From Pseudomonas orientalis (GTDB taxonomy: Bacteria; Pseudomonadota; Gammaproteobacteria; Pseudomonadales; Pseudomonadaceae): 64,000 bases of DNA. The notes under the pieces were generated by a model. That model was given only the letters and a program-made list of their open reading frames with translations. It was not told the DNA's origin and did no database searches. Where the stretch lies: the NCBI RefSeq assembly GCF_022807995.1, contig NZ_CP094351.1, positions 680,501 through 744,500 of the forward strand, in the 5' to 3' direction. Shown here piece by piece: positions 46,698 through 55,171 of this stretch (positions are counted from its first letter, which is position 1; every line of letters begins with the position of its first letter). Both the position numbers and the translations under genes were made by a program.

Positions 46698-47255
46698 ATG
46701 TTTCGTCGTATCGCTACGCTTGCCGTTGTCCTGCTGCTGGGCGGTTGCCAGAGTAATCAGGTCAACCACGATTTTGACGCCAGCCGCGACTTTGGCGCCT
46801 ACCGAAACTGGGCCTGGAAAGACCCGGCGCTGCAATACCGCCCGGATGACCCGCGCATCAAGAGCGACCTCACCGAGCAGCGCATCCGCCAGGCCGTGGG
46901 CGAGCAGCTTGACCAGCGCGGCCTGCGCCCCGTCGCGCCCGGCAGCAAGGCCGACCTGAATGTGCAGGCCTATCTGATCGTTGAAGACCGCCAGCAACAA
47001 GTCACCACCAACTATGGTGGCGCCTGGGGCGGGCCGTGGAATGGCTACTGGGGCGCGCCGATGTACAACGAAACGCGCAACATCTCCTACAAGGTGGCGA
47101 CCTTGCAGATCGACCTGCTCGACGGCAAGGATGGCAAGCTGGTGTGGCGTGGCAGTGATGAGCAAATCATGGCCAGTTCGCCGAACCCGCAGGACCGCAG
47201 CAACGCTATCCGCAGCACCGTGGCGAAAATCCTCGCCAACTACCCGCCGCGCTGA
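46698..47255 (+). CDS. DUF4136 lipoprotein (second of two)
   Basis: A 185-residue paralogue of the preceding protein. The lipobox is LLGGCQS (Cys17). The core motifs [11 protein letters not shown] and [10 protein letters not shown] are shared with the first copy, but the Gly/Tyr stretch is replaced by a Gly/Trp one (GGAWGGPWNGYWGAP). A GGAG site precedes the ATG, 44 bases after the first gene, so the two are probably one transcript. Confidence 0.9.
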   Translation: MFRRIATLAVVLLLGGCQSNQVNHDFDASRDFGAYRNWAWKDPALQYRPDDPRIKSDLTEQRIRQAVGEQLDQRGLRPVAPGSKADLNVQAYLIVEDRQQQVTTNYGGAWGGPWNGYWGAPMYNETRNISYKVATLQIDLLDGKDGKLVWRGSDEQIMASSPNPQDRSNAIRSTVAKILANYPPR

Positions 47256-47270
47256 CGGCCTCCTCGGTCA

Positions 47271-47329
47271 AATGTGGGAGGGGGGCTTGGCCTCCGGGCC
47301 GACCAGGATTTTGTGTCGATCCCGGTCCA
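47271..47329. repeat. Degraded 59-base leader unit before element B
   Basis: A shortened version (59 instead of 70 bases) of the tandem unit seen at 36311, with a damaged REP at 47274-47298 and the intact TTTTGTGTCGATCCCGGTCC segment. It abuts the left REP of element B. Confidence 0.85.
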
Positions 47330-47332
47330 AAT

Positions 47333-47794
47333 GTGGGAGGGGGCTTGCCCCCGATGACGGCCTCAGGACCGACCAGAATGTTGGATCAGACCGAGTACAT
47401 ATCCGTTTCTGCGGTCACGGCTGCTTAGGGTTCCGCCCTGACGGCGGCTCACTTTTGAAAAGCCGGAATGCCGGCCCAGTCAAAAGTAAGCAAAACGCTC
47501 TTGCCCCACCACTCGGCACCTCGCTCAGGCTCGGTGTGCCCGAACGCAGGCTTGAATCCGTGGGCCGCCGCAATGGGCCATCCATGGCCCATTGCGGCTA
47601 ACCCGGCGTCCTGCCGGGTTACCCACGGATTCAAGCCTGCGTTCGGCCAGCGTGGTTTAACGGGGCGCCTGAGATCAAGATCAAAAGCCAGATCAAGATC
47701 AAGAGCGGCTCGCTTCGCATCGTGGTTAGCGTTGGCGGCTGTAGCCTGCGAAGTTGTGTAGATATTGGTCATCGGGGGGGGGCAAGCCCTCTCC
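47333..47794. mobile_element. REP-bounded structured element, copy B
   Basis: A second copy of the element at 36454, about 462 bases. Left REP at 47333-47355, degraded inverted REP at 47771-47794. The CCGCC/GGCGG hairpin (47433-47447) differs from copy A by a compensatory pair. The ACTTTTG/CAAAAGT stem (47451-47457, 47481-47487) is kept although its loop is replaced by a GCCGG hairpin. The long stem (47540-47564 with 47622-47646) is a perfect 25 base pairs, enclosing hairpins at 47571-47594 and 47600-47620. Confidence 0.8.
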
Positions 47795-47804
47795 TCGGTC
47801 AAAT

Positions 47805-47907
47805 GTGGGAGGGGGCTTGCCCCCGATAGCGGTGGGTCAACCAACATCAGTGTTTGCTGGGCTGATGTCATCGGGGGCAAGTCGAATCGTCGCACCGCCC
47901 CTCCCAC
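47805..47907. repeat. REPIN with a 16-base insertion in its right REP
   Basis: A forward REP and a 38-base inverted REP carrying TCGAATCGTCGCACCG at the hairpin tip enclose a loop. The total is 103 bases against the usual 87. The insertion is identical to that at 44807-44844. Confidence 0.9.
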
Positions 47908-47959
47908 ATTTGATCTTCGCTGCTTTAAGCATTTCGTTCGCTTAACTGACTGGCATTAG

Positions 47960-48076
47960 GGCTTGCCCCGATGGCGGCCTCCGGGCCGACCAGGATGCCG
48001 GTTCAGACCGAGTACACATCTGCTCCTGCGGTAACGCCTGCTATCGGCTGCGCCCTTACGGCGTATCACATTCTCC
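47960..48076. mobile_element. Truncated third copy of the structured element
   Basis: This stretch matches the first 120 bases or so of elements A and B: a damaged REP (GCTTGCCCCGATGGCGGCC), GGGCCGACCAGGATG, ACCGAGTACA and a CGCC/GGCG hairpin. The long stem is absent. It lies directly upstream of the tadG leader. Confidence 0.75.
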
Positions 48077-48120
48077 CGTTGCCAGCCGCCACTCTTGTCT
48101 ACACTCACTCATACCCTCAG

Positions 48121-48146
48121 GAGCGTAAACGCTCGGCGACTCGCCG
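48121..48146 (+). promoter_or_regulatory. Two back-to-back hairpins in the tadG leader
   Basis: GAGCGTAAACGCTC (48121-48134) and CGGCGACTCGCCG (48134-48146) are adjoining inverted repeats just before the ribosome-binding site (CAGGAG) of tadG. They could affect its translation. A weak promoter-like TTGCCA (48079) and TACACT (48100) lie upstream with a short 15-base spacer. Confidence 0.3.
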
Positions 48147-48161
48147 GCACAGGAGTGCTCG

Positions 48162-50144
48162 ATGTCTCCCCGACTTCATGGCAAGCAAAGTGGCGCTATC
48201 GGCCTGATGGCAGTGGGTGTGTTGGCGCTGGTGTTGGCGTTTACCTTGCTGGCGGTGGACAGCGGGCGGCTTTACCTGGAAAAACGCAAGCTGCAAGGGG
48301 TCGCGGACACCGCAGCGCTGGAGGCCGTAAGCCGCAATGGCACGTGTGCAGCGGGTTTGAGCGCAGCAGCGTATGCGACGCAAAGTGGCGCGCGTAATAA
48401 ATTTGTGACGGGTAACGGCAATACGTTGGTGACCCGCTGCGGCGCGGTGACCACGGCGGCTTCCGGTCGGCGCGTGTTCACCGCCAACCCGGCCCTGTCG
48501 TCAGCCATTGAGGTGGTGGTGGGCAAAACCGTCACCACCAGCGTGGCCGGTGGCGTCTGGTCGATGATGTCGGGTAACTCGGTCAGCCTCAATACCCAAT
48601 TGAGCGCGACGGCAGTGGCGGCCAAACCCACGCCGCCGATAGCGCAGTTGAGCATCAGGAGCACGTTGGTCAGCGTTGATACCGCCAGTGCTGGCATGAT
48701 GAACGCGGTGTTCAGCGGGTTGCTCGGTGGTGGGGTCAATGTTTCTGTGCTCGGCTGGAACGGTCTGCTCAACAGCGATATCAATATGCTCAGTTACCTC
48801 GATCAATTGGCCGTCGACCTGCATGTCACCGCCGGCGACTACACCCAATTGCTCAACACCACGGTGAGCGCCTCGCAGTTGCTCCAGGCTGCAATCACTG
48901 TGCTGGGTGATGGCCCGTTGACGGCGAATGCAGCGACCGCGCTGGGCAATATCAAAGTCGCCGCAATCAACCCTGTGCCGCTCACACTGGGCAAAATCCT
49001 GCAACTGCAGACGGGCGTCACCGCCGCCGCGCTGAATGCCAATCTGCAACTCTTTCAGTTGGTCCAAGGCGTGGTGCAGCTGGCCGGCAACCAGAGCGCG
49101 GCGGCGGTGACACTGCCTGTTAGCTTGTTGGGGCTGGCCAATATCACCACTCAGATCAAAGTCATGGAGCCGGCGCAGTTATCGGCCGTCGGCAACCCGA
49201 TACGCGCGGCGGCCGACCCGTTGGGCCCGAATAAAATTTATGTGCGCACCGCCCAGCTGCGCACGCAGATAACCGTAAGTTTGCCGGTGCTCGCCAGCTT
49301 GTCCGGCTTGACTGCGGCGGTGAATGACTTGGTGGGGCCACTGACACCTGTACTCAGCGGCTTGTTGAGCTTGAACCTGGTCACCACGATCAACTCGACG
49401 CTTTGCCTGTTGGGTGCCGGTTGCCAACAATTGGACATCCTGGCATTGCCGGGCAACCTGCCGCTGCAGATTGTGCTGGATGCCGGCGGGGCCAGCAGCT
49501 ATGTCACCGCCTATAGCTGTCCAACGGGAGGCGCGGGCACCAAGAGCTTGACGGCCTACACCACCACCTCGGCGGCATCGCTGAACGTAGGCAATATCAC
49601 CAACGCATTCTCATCCACACAGCCGATGACCGTGGCGCCGTTGGCCCTGATCGATTTCGGCATCAAGACATGCCGTAAAATCCTCGGCATCGGCACGTGC
49701 GATCCCCGCATTCCGTTTGCAGGCGGCGGCGTCGGGATCAAGGTGCAAAGCCCGATTGTGGGCAGCAACAGTAATCAGAACCTGGTGTTTTCCAGCACCA
49801 CGCCCTTTGCCACGCCCGCCAATGTGGGGCTTGCGCCCAGCTATCAGACGGTCGCGCCGGCCACCAACCTGGTGAATGGCCTTTCCTCTGCCCTCGGCGG
49901 CGTCGGCATTACGGCTTATCAACCCGTGGGGAGCAACGCCTTGGGAGGGGTGATCGCCAGCACAGTGTCGTTGCTCAGCGGCGTCAGCACCCTGGTGACG
50001 CCTGTGTTGAACAACGTGCTTAACCCGTTGCTCAATCCGATCCTCAACAATCTGTTGAGCAGCTTGGGTATCAGCCTGGCAAGCGTGACCGTGGGCGCCA
50101 ACCTGAGCTGCGGCCAGACCGGCGAGGCCTACCTGGTGATTTAA
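48162..50144 (+). CDS. tadG: Tad pilus assembly protein TadG
   Basis: A 660-residue protein with an N-terminal Tad-type helix (GAIGLMAVGVLALVLAFTLL, about 11-30) and the DSGRLYLEKRKLQGVADTAALEA motif of TadG-like proteins (as a region). A long Ser/Ala/Val-rich exported part follows, with few cysteines near the C-terminus. TadG proteins are thought to anchor the Flp pilus machine. CAGGAG precedes the ATG. In P. aeruginosa tadG sits downstream of pprB; here it is at the other side of pprA. Its stop shares TTAA with that of the converging pprA. Confidence 0.88.
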   Translation: MSPRLHGKQSGAIGLMAVGVLALVLAFTLLAVDSGRLYLEKRKLQGVADTAALEAVSRNGTCAAGLSAAAYATQSGARNKFVTGNGNTLVTRCGAVTTAASGRRVFTANPALSSAIEVVVGKTVTTSVAGGVWSMMSGNSVSLNTQLSATAVAAKPTPPIAQLSIRSTLVSVDTASAGMMNAVFSGLLGGGVNVSVLGWNGLLNSDINMLSYLDQLAVDLHVTAGDYTQLLNTTVSASQLLQAAITVLGDGPLTANAATALGNIKVAAINPVPLTLGKILQLQTGVTAAALNANLQLFQLVQGVVQLAGNQSAAAVTLPVSLLGLANITTQIKVMEPAQLSAVGNPIRAAADPLGPNKIYVRTAQLRTQITVSLPVLASLSGLTAAVNDLVGPLTPVLSGLLSLNLVTTINSTLCLLGAGCQQLDILALPGNLPLQIVLDAGGASSYVTAYSCPTGGAGTKSLTAYTTTSAASLNVGNITNAFSSTQPMTVAPLALIDFGIKTCRKILGIGTCDPRIPFAGGGVGIKVQSPIVGSNSNQNLVFSSTTPFATPANVGLAPSYQTVAPATNLVNGLSSALGGVGITAYQPVGSNALGGVIASTVSLLSGVSTLVTPVLNNVLNPLLNPILNNLLSSLGISLASVTVGANLSCGQTGEAYLVI

Positions 50145-52873
50145 GCTTCGCAGGCCCTGGGCAGTTCCACGCAGAACCGCGCGCCATGTTCACCGTTGCT
50201 GACGCTGAGGCGTCCGCCCATGTTTTCAACGATGCCGTAGCTTACCGACAGGCCCAGCCCGGTCCCCACGCCAATCGGCTTGGTGGTGAAGAACGGCTCG
50301 AAGATGCGCTCCAGCAAACGCGGGTCAATGCCGCCGCCGTTATCTTCGACCCAGATGCGTACGTGGCGGCTGTCGTGTTCGGTGTGAAGGGCTATCCACG
50401 GGCGCAGGTCCGGCTGCTTTTCCTTCCGGCTCAATAGCGCATCGCGAGCATTGACCATCAGGTTGATCAGCACTTGCTCAAGCTGGTCGGCGTAGCCTGT
50501 GACCTGCACCGCACTATCCGCCTGGGTCAGTTTGATCTCCACACCTTTACCGCGCAGGCCTTCGCTGAGCAGCGACAGGGTACCTTCCACCGCCTGCGCC
50601 GGGTCGAAGGGCTGCTGTTCGACTTCCGAGCGGCGGCCGAACACACGCATGTGGTCCACCACCCGCGCCGCTCGTTGTACCTGCGCGTCAATGCGCTGGA
50701 GTTTCTCCGTCAGGTAGTCGATCTGCGCGTCGCCGTTGCCCAGGCGCTTGAGTACGTTGACGATGGCCATGCGCATCACGTTCAGCGGCTGGTTGATCTC
50801 ATGGGCCAGGCCGGTGGCCATTTCGCCGAGGGTGGCCATTTTCGCGCTTTGCGTCAGTTGCTGCTGGGAGCGCCGTACTTCGGTGTTGTCGCGGCCCACG
50901 GCCTGCACTTCGAGCAGATTGCCTTGCTCGTCAAACACGCCACGGTCCGACCACACCCACCAGGCGTGCTCACGCCCCGGCAATTGCAGACTGATTTCCG
51001 CCGTGCTCACGGGAAACTCCGGCGTCAGTTGCTCGATGCGCAACACGAATGCCGCGCGTTGCTCGGCCGATAACCAGTGCCCCAGGTTCAGCCCCGGCAG
51101 TTGGCCGGGCAGGCACTCCAGGTAGTTGGCCAGGGGCGTGTTGCCAAAGGTCAGGGTCAGGTCCGGACGGTAGCGGCAGATCATCGCCGGGGAGTCTTCC
51201 ACGAGGATGCGGTAGCGTTCCTCGCTGTCCTTGACCTGCTGCGCGGCCAGGGTGGCCTCGGTGATGTCCAGCCACAGGCCGACCGCCTCCACCGGCAGGC
51301 CGAGGTCGTCGCGCAGCAACTTGGCTTCGTCGAGCAGCCAGTGGTAGTTGCCTTGTTTATCCTGAACCCGGTAGCGGCTGCGCACGCTGCCTTCGCGCAG
51401 CAGCTGGCGCGTGCACTGGAAGTACAGGTCGCGGTCATCCGGGTGGACCCATTGCACCAAACTGTCATGGCTGCATTCGGCGAGTGTGCGGCCCAGCAGC
51501 GGCAGCAGGCTGTCGCTGAAAAACACCGGTTGCAGGGCGCCGTTCACGTAGCGCTGCACATAGATCACCGCCGGCGAGCTGGCGATCAGGTTGTCCAGGC
51601 GGGCGTGGGCGGCGTCGGCCTGCAGTTGCTGGTTCTTGATGTCGCTGATGTCGAGCATGAAGCCGATCCAGCGGCGCTGCTCACCGACGCCCAGTACCTG
51701 GCCCTGTACGCGGTACCAGGTGGGCGGTTGGTCGCTGGCGCCACGATTCAGGCGTACGCTGGCGAGCAAGGGTTTGCCGAGGGCTTGCAAGTCGCGCAGA
51801 CGGCTGTGTAATTCCTGGCGATCGGCGGGGTGAATGAGGTTCAGCCAGGTTTCCAGGCCTTGGCGGGTAGGGCTGTCTTCGGGGCCCAGGTTGCGCATCA
51901 ATTGCGGTGCGAGCTGGATCTCGTGGCTGGCGGGCAGCCATTCCCACCAGCCGGTGCCCAGCAAGCCCTGCAGGACCTCCTGGCGTTCCAGTTGCAGGTG
52001 GTGGCGCTGTTCACGCAGACGGCTGAGCAGCGGGGCGGCAAGGGCGGCGGCCAGGTTCAGCCAGTCGCGCTCGCGGGTGTCGGCGTCGCCGCCGTAGGCC
52101 CCGCACAGCAGCCACGCGGCGACGCCCTGGCTATCGCGGTAAGGCACCAGAAACCCCTCGGCATTGCCGAACACGCTGTGCAAGCGCGGGTGTTCACCGC
52201 GACTGTCATGAGCTTGCAGGCTCAAGGGGGCGGTGCCGTTGAGGCTGTCCAGGCACGTCCCGAGGCGTTGCCCGATGTGCCAGAGCAGCGGCGCGTCATG
52301 GTGGGCGTACTGGCTGTAGATCACCCAGCCCTGGTCCTCTTGATCACCAAGCGCCAGGGCGATACACGGGATTCGCCAACGCTGCGCCACGCTGCACAGT
52401 TGTTCGTTGAACACATCGGGCAAGCGGCTGAGGCTGCACACGCGCAATTGCTCGCTGGCCTGACTGGCCAGTTGCTGATTCTGTTCACGCTGCTCGGCCA
52501 GTCGTCGGCCGTTGAGCAAGTCGCCGATATCCACCGCATGCAGCCGCCAGCCATGGTCGTGTGGCTCCAGGGTTGCGCGGGTGTGCAACACCTGCCCGGC
52601 GATGCCGTGGAAATCCAGGTCGAGGCTATGGCGCTGCCAGTCGGCGGGAACACCTTCGACCTCAAGGGCGCTATGGGCTCGCAGCAAGGCGCGCAGCGGC
52701 ACCGACTCGGCATGGGGCGCCAGTTGTGAGCGCAGTGTGCCGCTGATACCGAGCACCTGGCCTTGCGCATCCAGTTGCACCTGCAAACCGGCCGAAGGCG
52801 GCGCAGCAGGCGCGATCGCCAGCGCGCTGCCACGGCCAAGCAGACGCCCGAACAGTTTGTCTCCCGAGGTCAA
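50141..52873 (-). CDS. pprA: Sensor histidine kinase PprA
   Basis: A 910-residue kinase with no membrane helix visible. GAF-like and PAS domains (about residues 130-670) precede the HisKA domain with His691 in [10 protein letters not shown] and an intact HATPase (Asn808, DNGGGI at 844-849, GVGTGLGLS). There is no receiver. In P. aeruginosa PprA acts with PprB to turn on the Flp/Tad pilus and other surface functions; the gene layout here matches. The start is a TTG at 52873 that overlaps the tadF stop (TTGA). Confidence 0.9.
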   Translation of the reverse strand: MTSGDKLFGRLLGRGSALAIAPAAPPSAGLQVQLDAQGQVLGISGTLRSQLAPHAESVPLRALLRAHSALEVEGVPADWQRHSLDLDFHGIAGQVLHTRATLEPHDHGWRLHAVDIGDLLNGRRLAEQREQNQQLASQASEQLRVCSLSRLPDVFNEQLCSVAQRWRIPCIALALGDQEDQGWVIYSQYAHHDAPLLWHIGQRLGTCLDSLNGTAPLSLQAHDSRGEHPRLHSVFGNAEGFLVPYRDSQGVAAWLLCGAYGGDADTRERDWLNLAAALAAPLLSRLREQRHHLQLERQEVLQGLLGTGWWEWLPASHEIQLAPQLMRNLGPEDSPTRQGLETWLNLIHPADRQELHSRLRDLQALGKPLLASVRLNRGASDQPPTWYRVQGQVLGVGEQRRWIGFMLDISDIKNQQLQADAAHARLDNLIASSPAVIYVQRYVNGALQPVFFSDSLLPLLGRTLAECSHDSLVQWVHPDDRDLYFQCTRQLLREGSVRSRYRVQDKQGNYHWLLDEAKLLRDDLGLPVEAVGLWLDITEATLAAQQVKDSEERYRILVEDSPAMICRYRPDLTLTFGNTPLANYLECLPGQLPGLNLGHWLSAEQRAAFVLRIEQLTPEFPVSTAEISLQLPGREHAWWVWSDRGVFDEQGNLLEVQAVGRDNTEVRRSQQQLTQSAKMATLGEMATGLAHEINQPLNVMRMAIVNVLKRLGNGDAQIDYLTEKLQRIDAQVQRAARVVDHMRVFGRRSEVEQQPFDPAQAVEGTLSLLSEGLRGKGVEIKLTQADSAVQVTGYADQLEQVLINLMVNARDALLSRKEKQPDLRPWIALHTEHDSRHVRIWVEDNGGGIDPRLLERIFEPFFTTKPIGVGTGLGLSVSYGIVENMGGRLSVSNGEHGARFCVELPRACEA

Positions 52874-53310
52874 AACTGCAGGCTCGACTGGGCCTGCAGT
52901 GTCGCCGGCAACTGCGGCACGCTGCCAATGCCGGGCAGCACAATAAAAGGCATAACTGCGTGCAGATTGGCGGAGGGATAGCTGATCTTCACGTTCAGCA
53001 GGCCGTCAACGAAGGTGGTGCTGACCTGCGTCGCCGCATTGAATTTATACGCGTCGGGGAGCCAGCTCAGGCGTTCGCTAATCGCGTTTTTGGCGGTGGT
53101 TTGCACGGCGGTGCTGTAGCCCTGCATCGCCGGGTCGAGCCCCACGCTCAGGCGCACCGCTTCAGCGGTGGCCTGGTTGAACGACTGCAATAACAGCAGC
53201 GGCAAGCTATAGCTGACCATGCCGTAGAACACTGCGAAAAAAATCACGAACACCGCCGCGAACTCAATCGCGGCCGTGCCTTTCTGCTTGCGGGGGAGGC
53301 TAGTTTTCAT
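52870..53310 (-). CDS. tadF: TadE/TadF-type minor pseudopilin
   Basis: A 146-residue protein with a class IVb-like N-terminus: a basic start (MKTSLPRKQKG) followed by TAAIEFAAVFVIFFAVFYG, the processing motif G/TAAIEF and a hydrophobic helix. The prepilin peptidase gene fppA lies next to it, divergently. The start is the ATG at 53310; a GTG precedes it directly. It is co-transcribed with pprA. Confidence 0.9.
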   Translation of the reverse strand: MKTSLPRKQKGTAAIEFAAVFVIFFAVFYGMVSYSLPLLLLQSFNQATAEAVRLSVGLDPAMQGYSTAVQTTAKNAISERLSWLPDAYKFNAATQVSTTFVDGLLNVKISYPSANLHAVMPFIVLPGIGSVPQLPATLQAQSSLQF

Positions 53311-53382
53311 CACCGCGTCTACCCTGACGGCTACTACTTGATATCAGCATAGAATCAATCGGCGAAAAGGCAGGTTTTTTAC

Positions 53383-53856
53383 GTGATCCAGGCTGCGGTG
53401 GTGCTGTTGTGGCTGTTGGTATGTGCGGTGCAGGACACGCGGCAGCGATTGCTTGCCAACCGCCTGACGCTGGGTGTTGCGTTGCTGGGCGGGGTCTATC
53501 TGTTCTGGACCGGCGGCACCTGGCTGGGTGCTTCGGTGGGCCAAGGCCTGTGGGCGTTTTTCCTGGCGCTGCTGTTGACCTTGCCGGGTTACGCCCTGGG
53601 CCGCCTCGGCGCCGGGGACGTGAAGCTGCTCGCGGCCCTGGCATTGGTGTCGGACGCCGAGTATTTATTGGGATCGTTTATCGGCGCTGCCGGGGCGAGC
53701 GTGCTTTGGCTGCTATTGGCGCCAAAGTTCTGGCCGCTTATGAGTCAACGGCTTACGGATTGCCTGGGGCACCTGGCTCCTGAATCGTCAAAAAAACTGC
53801 CGTTTGCCCCCTTCCTGTTGGTGGGTTTTACGCTTGTCTGGCTTTGGATCCATTGA
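53383..53856 (+). CDS. fppA: Flp prepilin peptidase FppA
   Basis: A 157-residue membrane aspartic peptidase of the TadV/CpaA type. Several hydrophobic segments are present, with the two catalytic aspartates in CAVQDTRQRLLANR (about residue 18) and GAGDVKLLAAL (about residue 77). In P. aeruginosa FppA cleaves the Flp prepilin. The start is the GTG at 53383, with AGG upstream. It is divergent from tadF. Confidence 0.92.
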   Translation: MIQAAVVLLWLLVCAVQDTRQRLLANRLTLGVALLGGVYLFWTGGTWLGASVGQGLWAFFLALLLTLPGYALGRLGAGDVKLLAALALVSDAEYLLGSFIGAAGASVLWLLLAPKFWPLMSQRLTDCLGHLAPESSKKLPFAPFLLVGFTLVWLWIH

Positions 53857-53877
53857 ACGTCGCAAGGAATTGACGCT

Positions 53878-53910
53878 ATGTACAGAGTCGGGAAGTACGT
53901 CTACGTTTAA
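53878..53910 (+). CDS. Possible 10-codon leader peptide before pprB
   Basis: An ATG preceded by AAGGA at good spacing opens a frame for MYRVGKYVYV, then a stop, 72 bases before the pprB start. It could be a leader peptide coupling translation to pprB expression, or chance. TACGT repeats surround it. Confidence 0.25.
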   Translation: MYRVGKYVYV

Positions 53911-53981
53911 GAAGGCGTTGTACAGGAATATACGTGGTTAAGGATGGGTCAATCTTTGGCTTGCCAGGCATGGAGTAGCGC

Positions 53982-54764
53982 GTGAACAAGCTTAATTGTG
54001 CGGTAAAAGTGCTCGTGGTCGACGATCAGCCGCTGATTGTGGAAGAGCTGTGTGAATTTCTTGAAAGCAGCGGGTTCCGTTGTGTCCCCTGTGAATCCAG
54101 TCAGCAAGCCTTGCAGCATTTCTGTGAAGACAGCGAAATCGGCCTGGTGCTGTGCGATCTGCATATGCCGGGCATGGACGGCATCGAGTTGGTCCAGGCT
54201 TTGCAAAAAATTGCCGGCAGGCAGCGGGTGTTCGAGGCCATCATGCTGACCGGGTGCGCCGACAAGCAGGACGTGATCAAGGCCCTGCGCGCCGGGATTG
54301 CGGATTACTACCAGAAACCCATTAACCTGGAAGAATTGCTCGAAGGTTTGCAGCGCCAGGAAGTCGCGTTGCAAGAGCGCAGCAAAGACTTGCAACTGGG
54401 GAAGCTCAACCAGAAGCTGCAATGTCTTTCCGAAACCATCAATGATCTGTATCAGGACCTCGATAAAGTGCGGCGCAGTCCGTCCGGGCCGGACGGCGAA
54501 GAGGTCTCGACGCAAGAGGCGGGCCGGGTCGAAACCCCGGCGATTTTCAACCAGCTGTCACCGCGCCAACTGGAGGTGGCCAGGCTGGTCGGAAAGGGGC
54601 AGACCAACTATCAGATTGCCTGCGAGCTGGGCATCACGGAAAACACCGTCAAGCTGTATGTCTCGCAGGTGCTGCGGCTGACGCATATGAACAACCGCAC
54701 GCAGTTGGCCCTGGCGTTGTCGCCGGGTAGCTCGGCTATGCGCCAGCGGGTGACGGCGCACTGA
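53982..54764 (+). CDS. pprB: Response regulator PprB
   Basis: A 260-residue regulator: receiver (phospho-acceptor Asp59 in LVLCDLHMPGMDG), a charged coiled-coil-like linker (about 115-175), then a LuxR-type helix-turn-helix (SPRQLEVARLVGKG, ITENTVKLYVSQVL). In P. aeruginosa it activates the flp-tad-rcp genes, bapA and cupE. The start is the GTG at 53982, with GGAG upstream. A GTAG-family REPIN follows. Confidence 0.92.
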   Translation: MNKLNCAVKVLVVDDQPLIVEELCEFLESSGFRCVPCESSQQALQHFCEDSEIGLVLCDLHMPGMDGIELVQALQKIAGRQRVFEAIMLTGCADKQDVIKALRAGIADYYQKPINLEELLEGLQRQEVALQERSKDLQLGKLNQKLQCLSETINDLYQDLDKVRRSPSGPDGEEVSTQEAGRVETPAIFNQLSPRQLEVARLVGKGQTNYQIACELGITENTVKLYVSQVLRLTHMNNRTQLALALSPGSSAMRQRVTAH

Positions 54765-54784
54765 AGGCAACGGTCGATGATGAT

Positions 54785-54882
54785 GTAGGAGCGAGCTTGC
54801 TCGCGAAGAACTCACAGGCGCCGCGTTCAACCAGAAAGCACGCGCTAACGTTGACGTTTTTCGCGAGCAAGCTCGCTCCTAC
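54785..54882. repeat. REPIN of a second family (GTAG)
   Basis: A forward REP GTAGGAGCGAGCTTGCTCGC and its inverted partner (GCGAGCAAGCTCGCTCCTAC) enclose about 58 bases. This is the only copy of the GTAG family in the window. It lies between the convergent pprB and DUF3613 genes. Confidence 0.93.
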
Positions 54883-54898
54883 ACGTTTAGTGTCTTGC

Positions 54899-55171
54899 TC
54901 AGTTGTCCCCTTCGGTTTTTCCGCCGATTTTCTGATCGAAAAACTCCGGAATCTCATGCTTGAAGCTTTCCAGCCAGCGCTGCGCGGCCAGGTCGCGTTC
55001 GGTGGCGGAGGCTGCCTGTGGCGTGATTGACGCCGCTTGCCCACTGATCTGCAACGCCAGCCAGTTCTCCGTGGCGACCTGCTGCGGGGAGTAGGGGCCA
55101 GGCTCGATGGCCATGACGCTGAGGGGCAGGGCCAGCACGGCCAGGCTTGCGAGACAGGGCAGTTTCATCAT
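54899..55171 (-). CDS. DUF3613 small exported protein of the tad locus
   Basis: A 90-residue protein with a signal peptide (cleavage near residue 22, after VMA) and a short mature part (GPYSPQQVATENWLALQISG). The DUF3613 family sits in this place in Pseudomonas tad loci (PA4298-type). The start overlaps the tadD stop (TGATG). Its role is unknown; possibly a small envelope partner of the pilus machine. Confidence 0.85.
   Translation of the reverse strand: MMKLPCLASLAVLALPLSVMAIEPGPYSPQQVATENWLALQISGQAASITPQAASATERDLAAQRWLESFKHEIPEFFDQKIGGKTEGDN

Noticed and set aside
47468..47761. Frame through element B encoding a Pro/Ala/His-rich peptide
   Set aside because: It resembles the frame in copy A only because the DNA is repeated; no start signal and structure-driven sequence.
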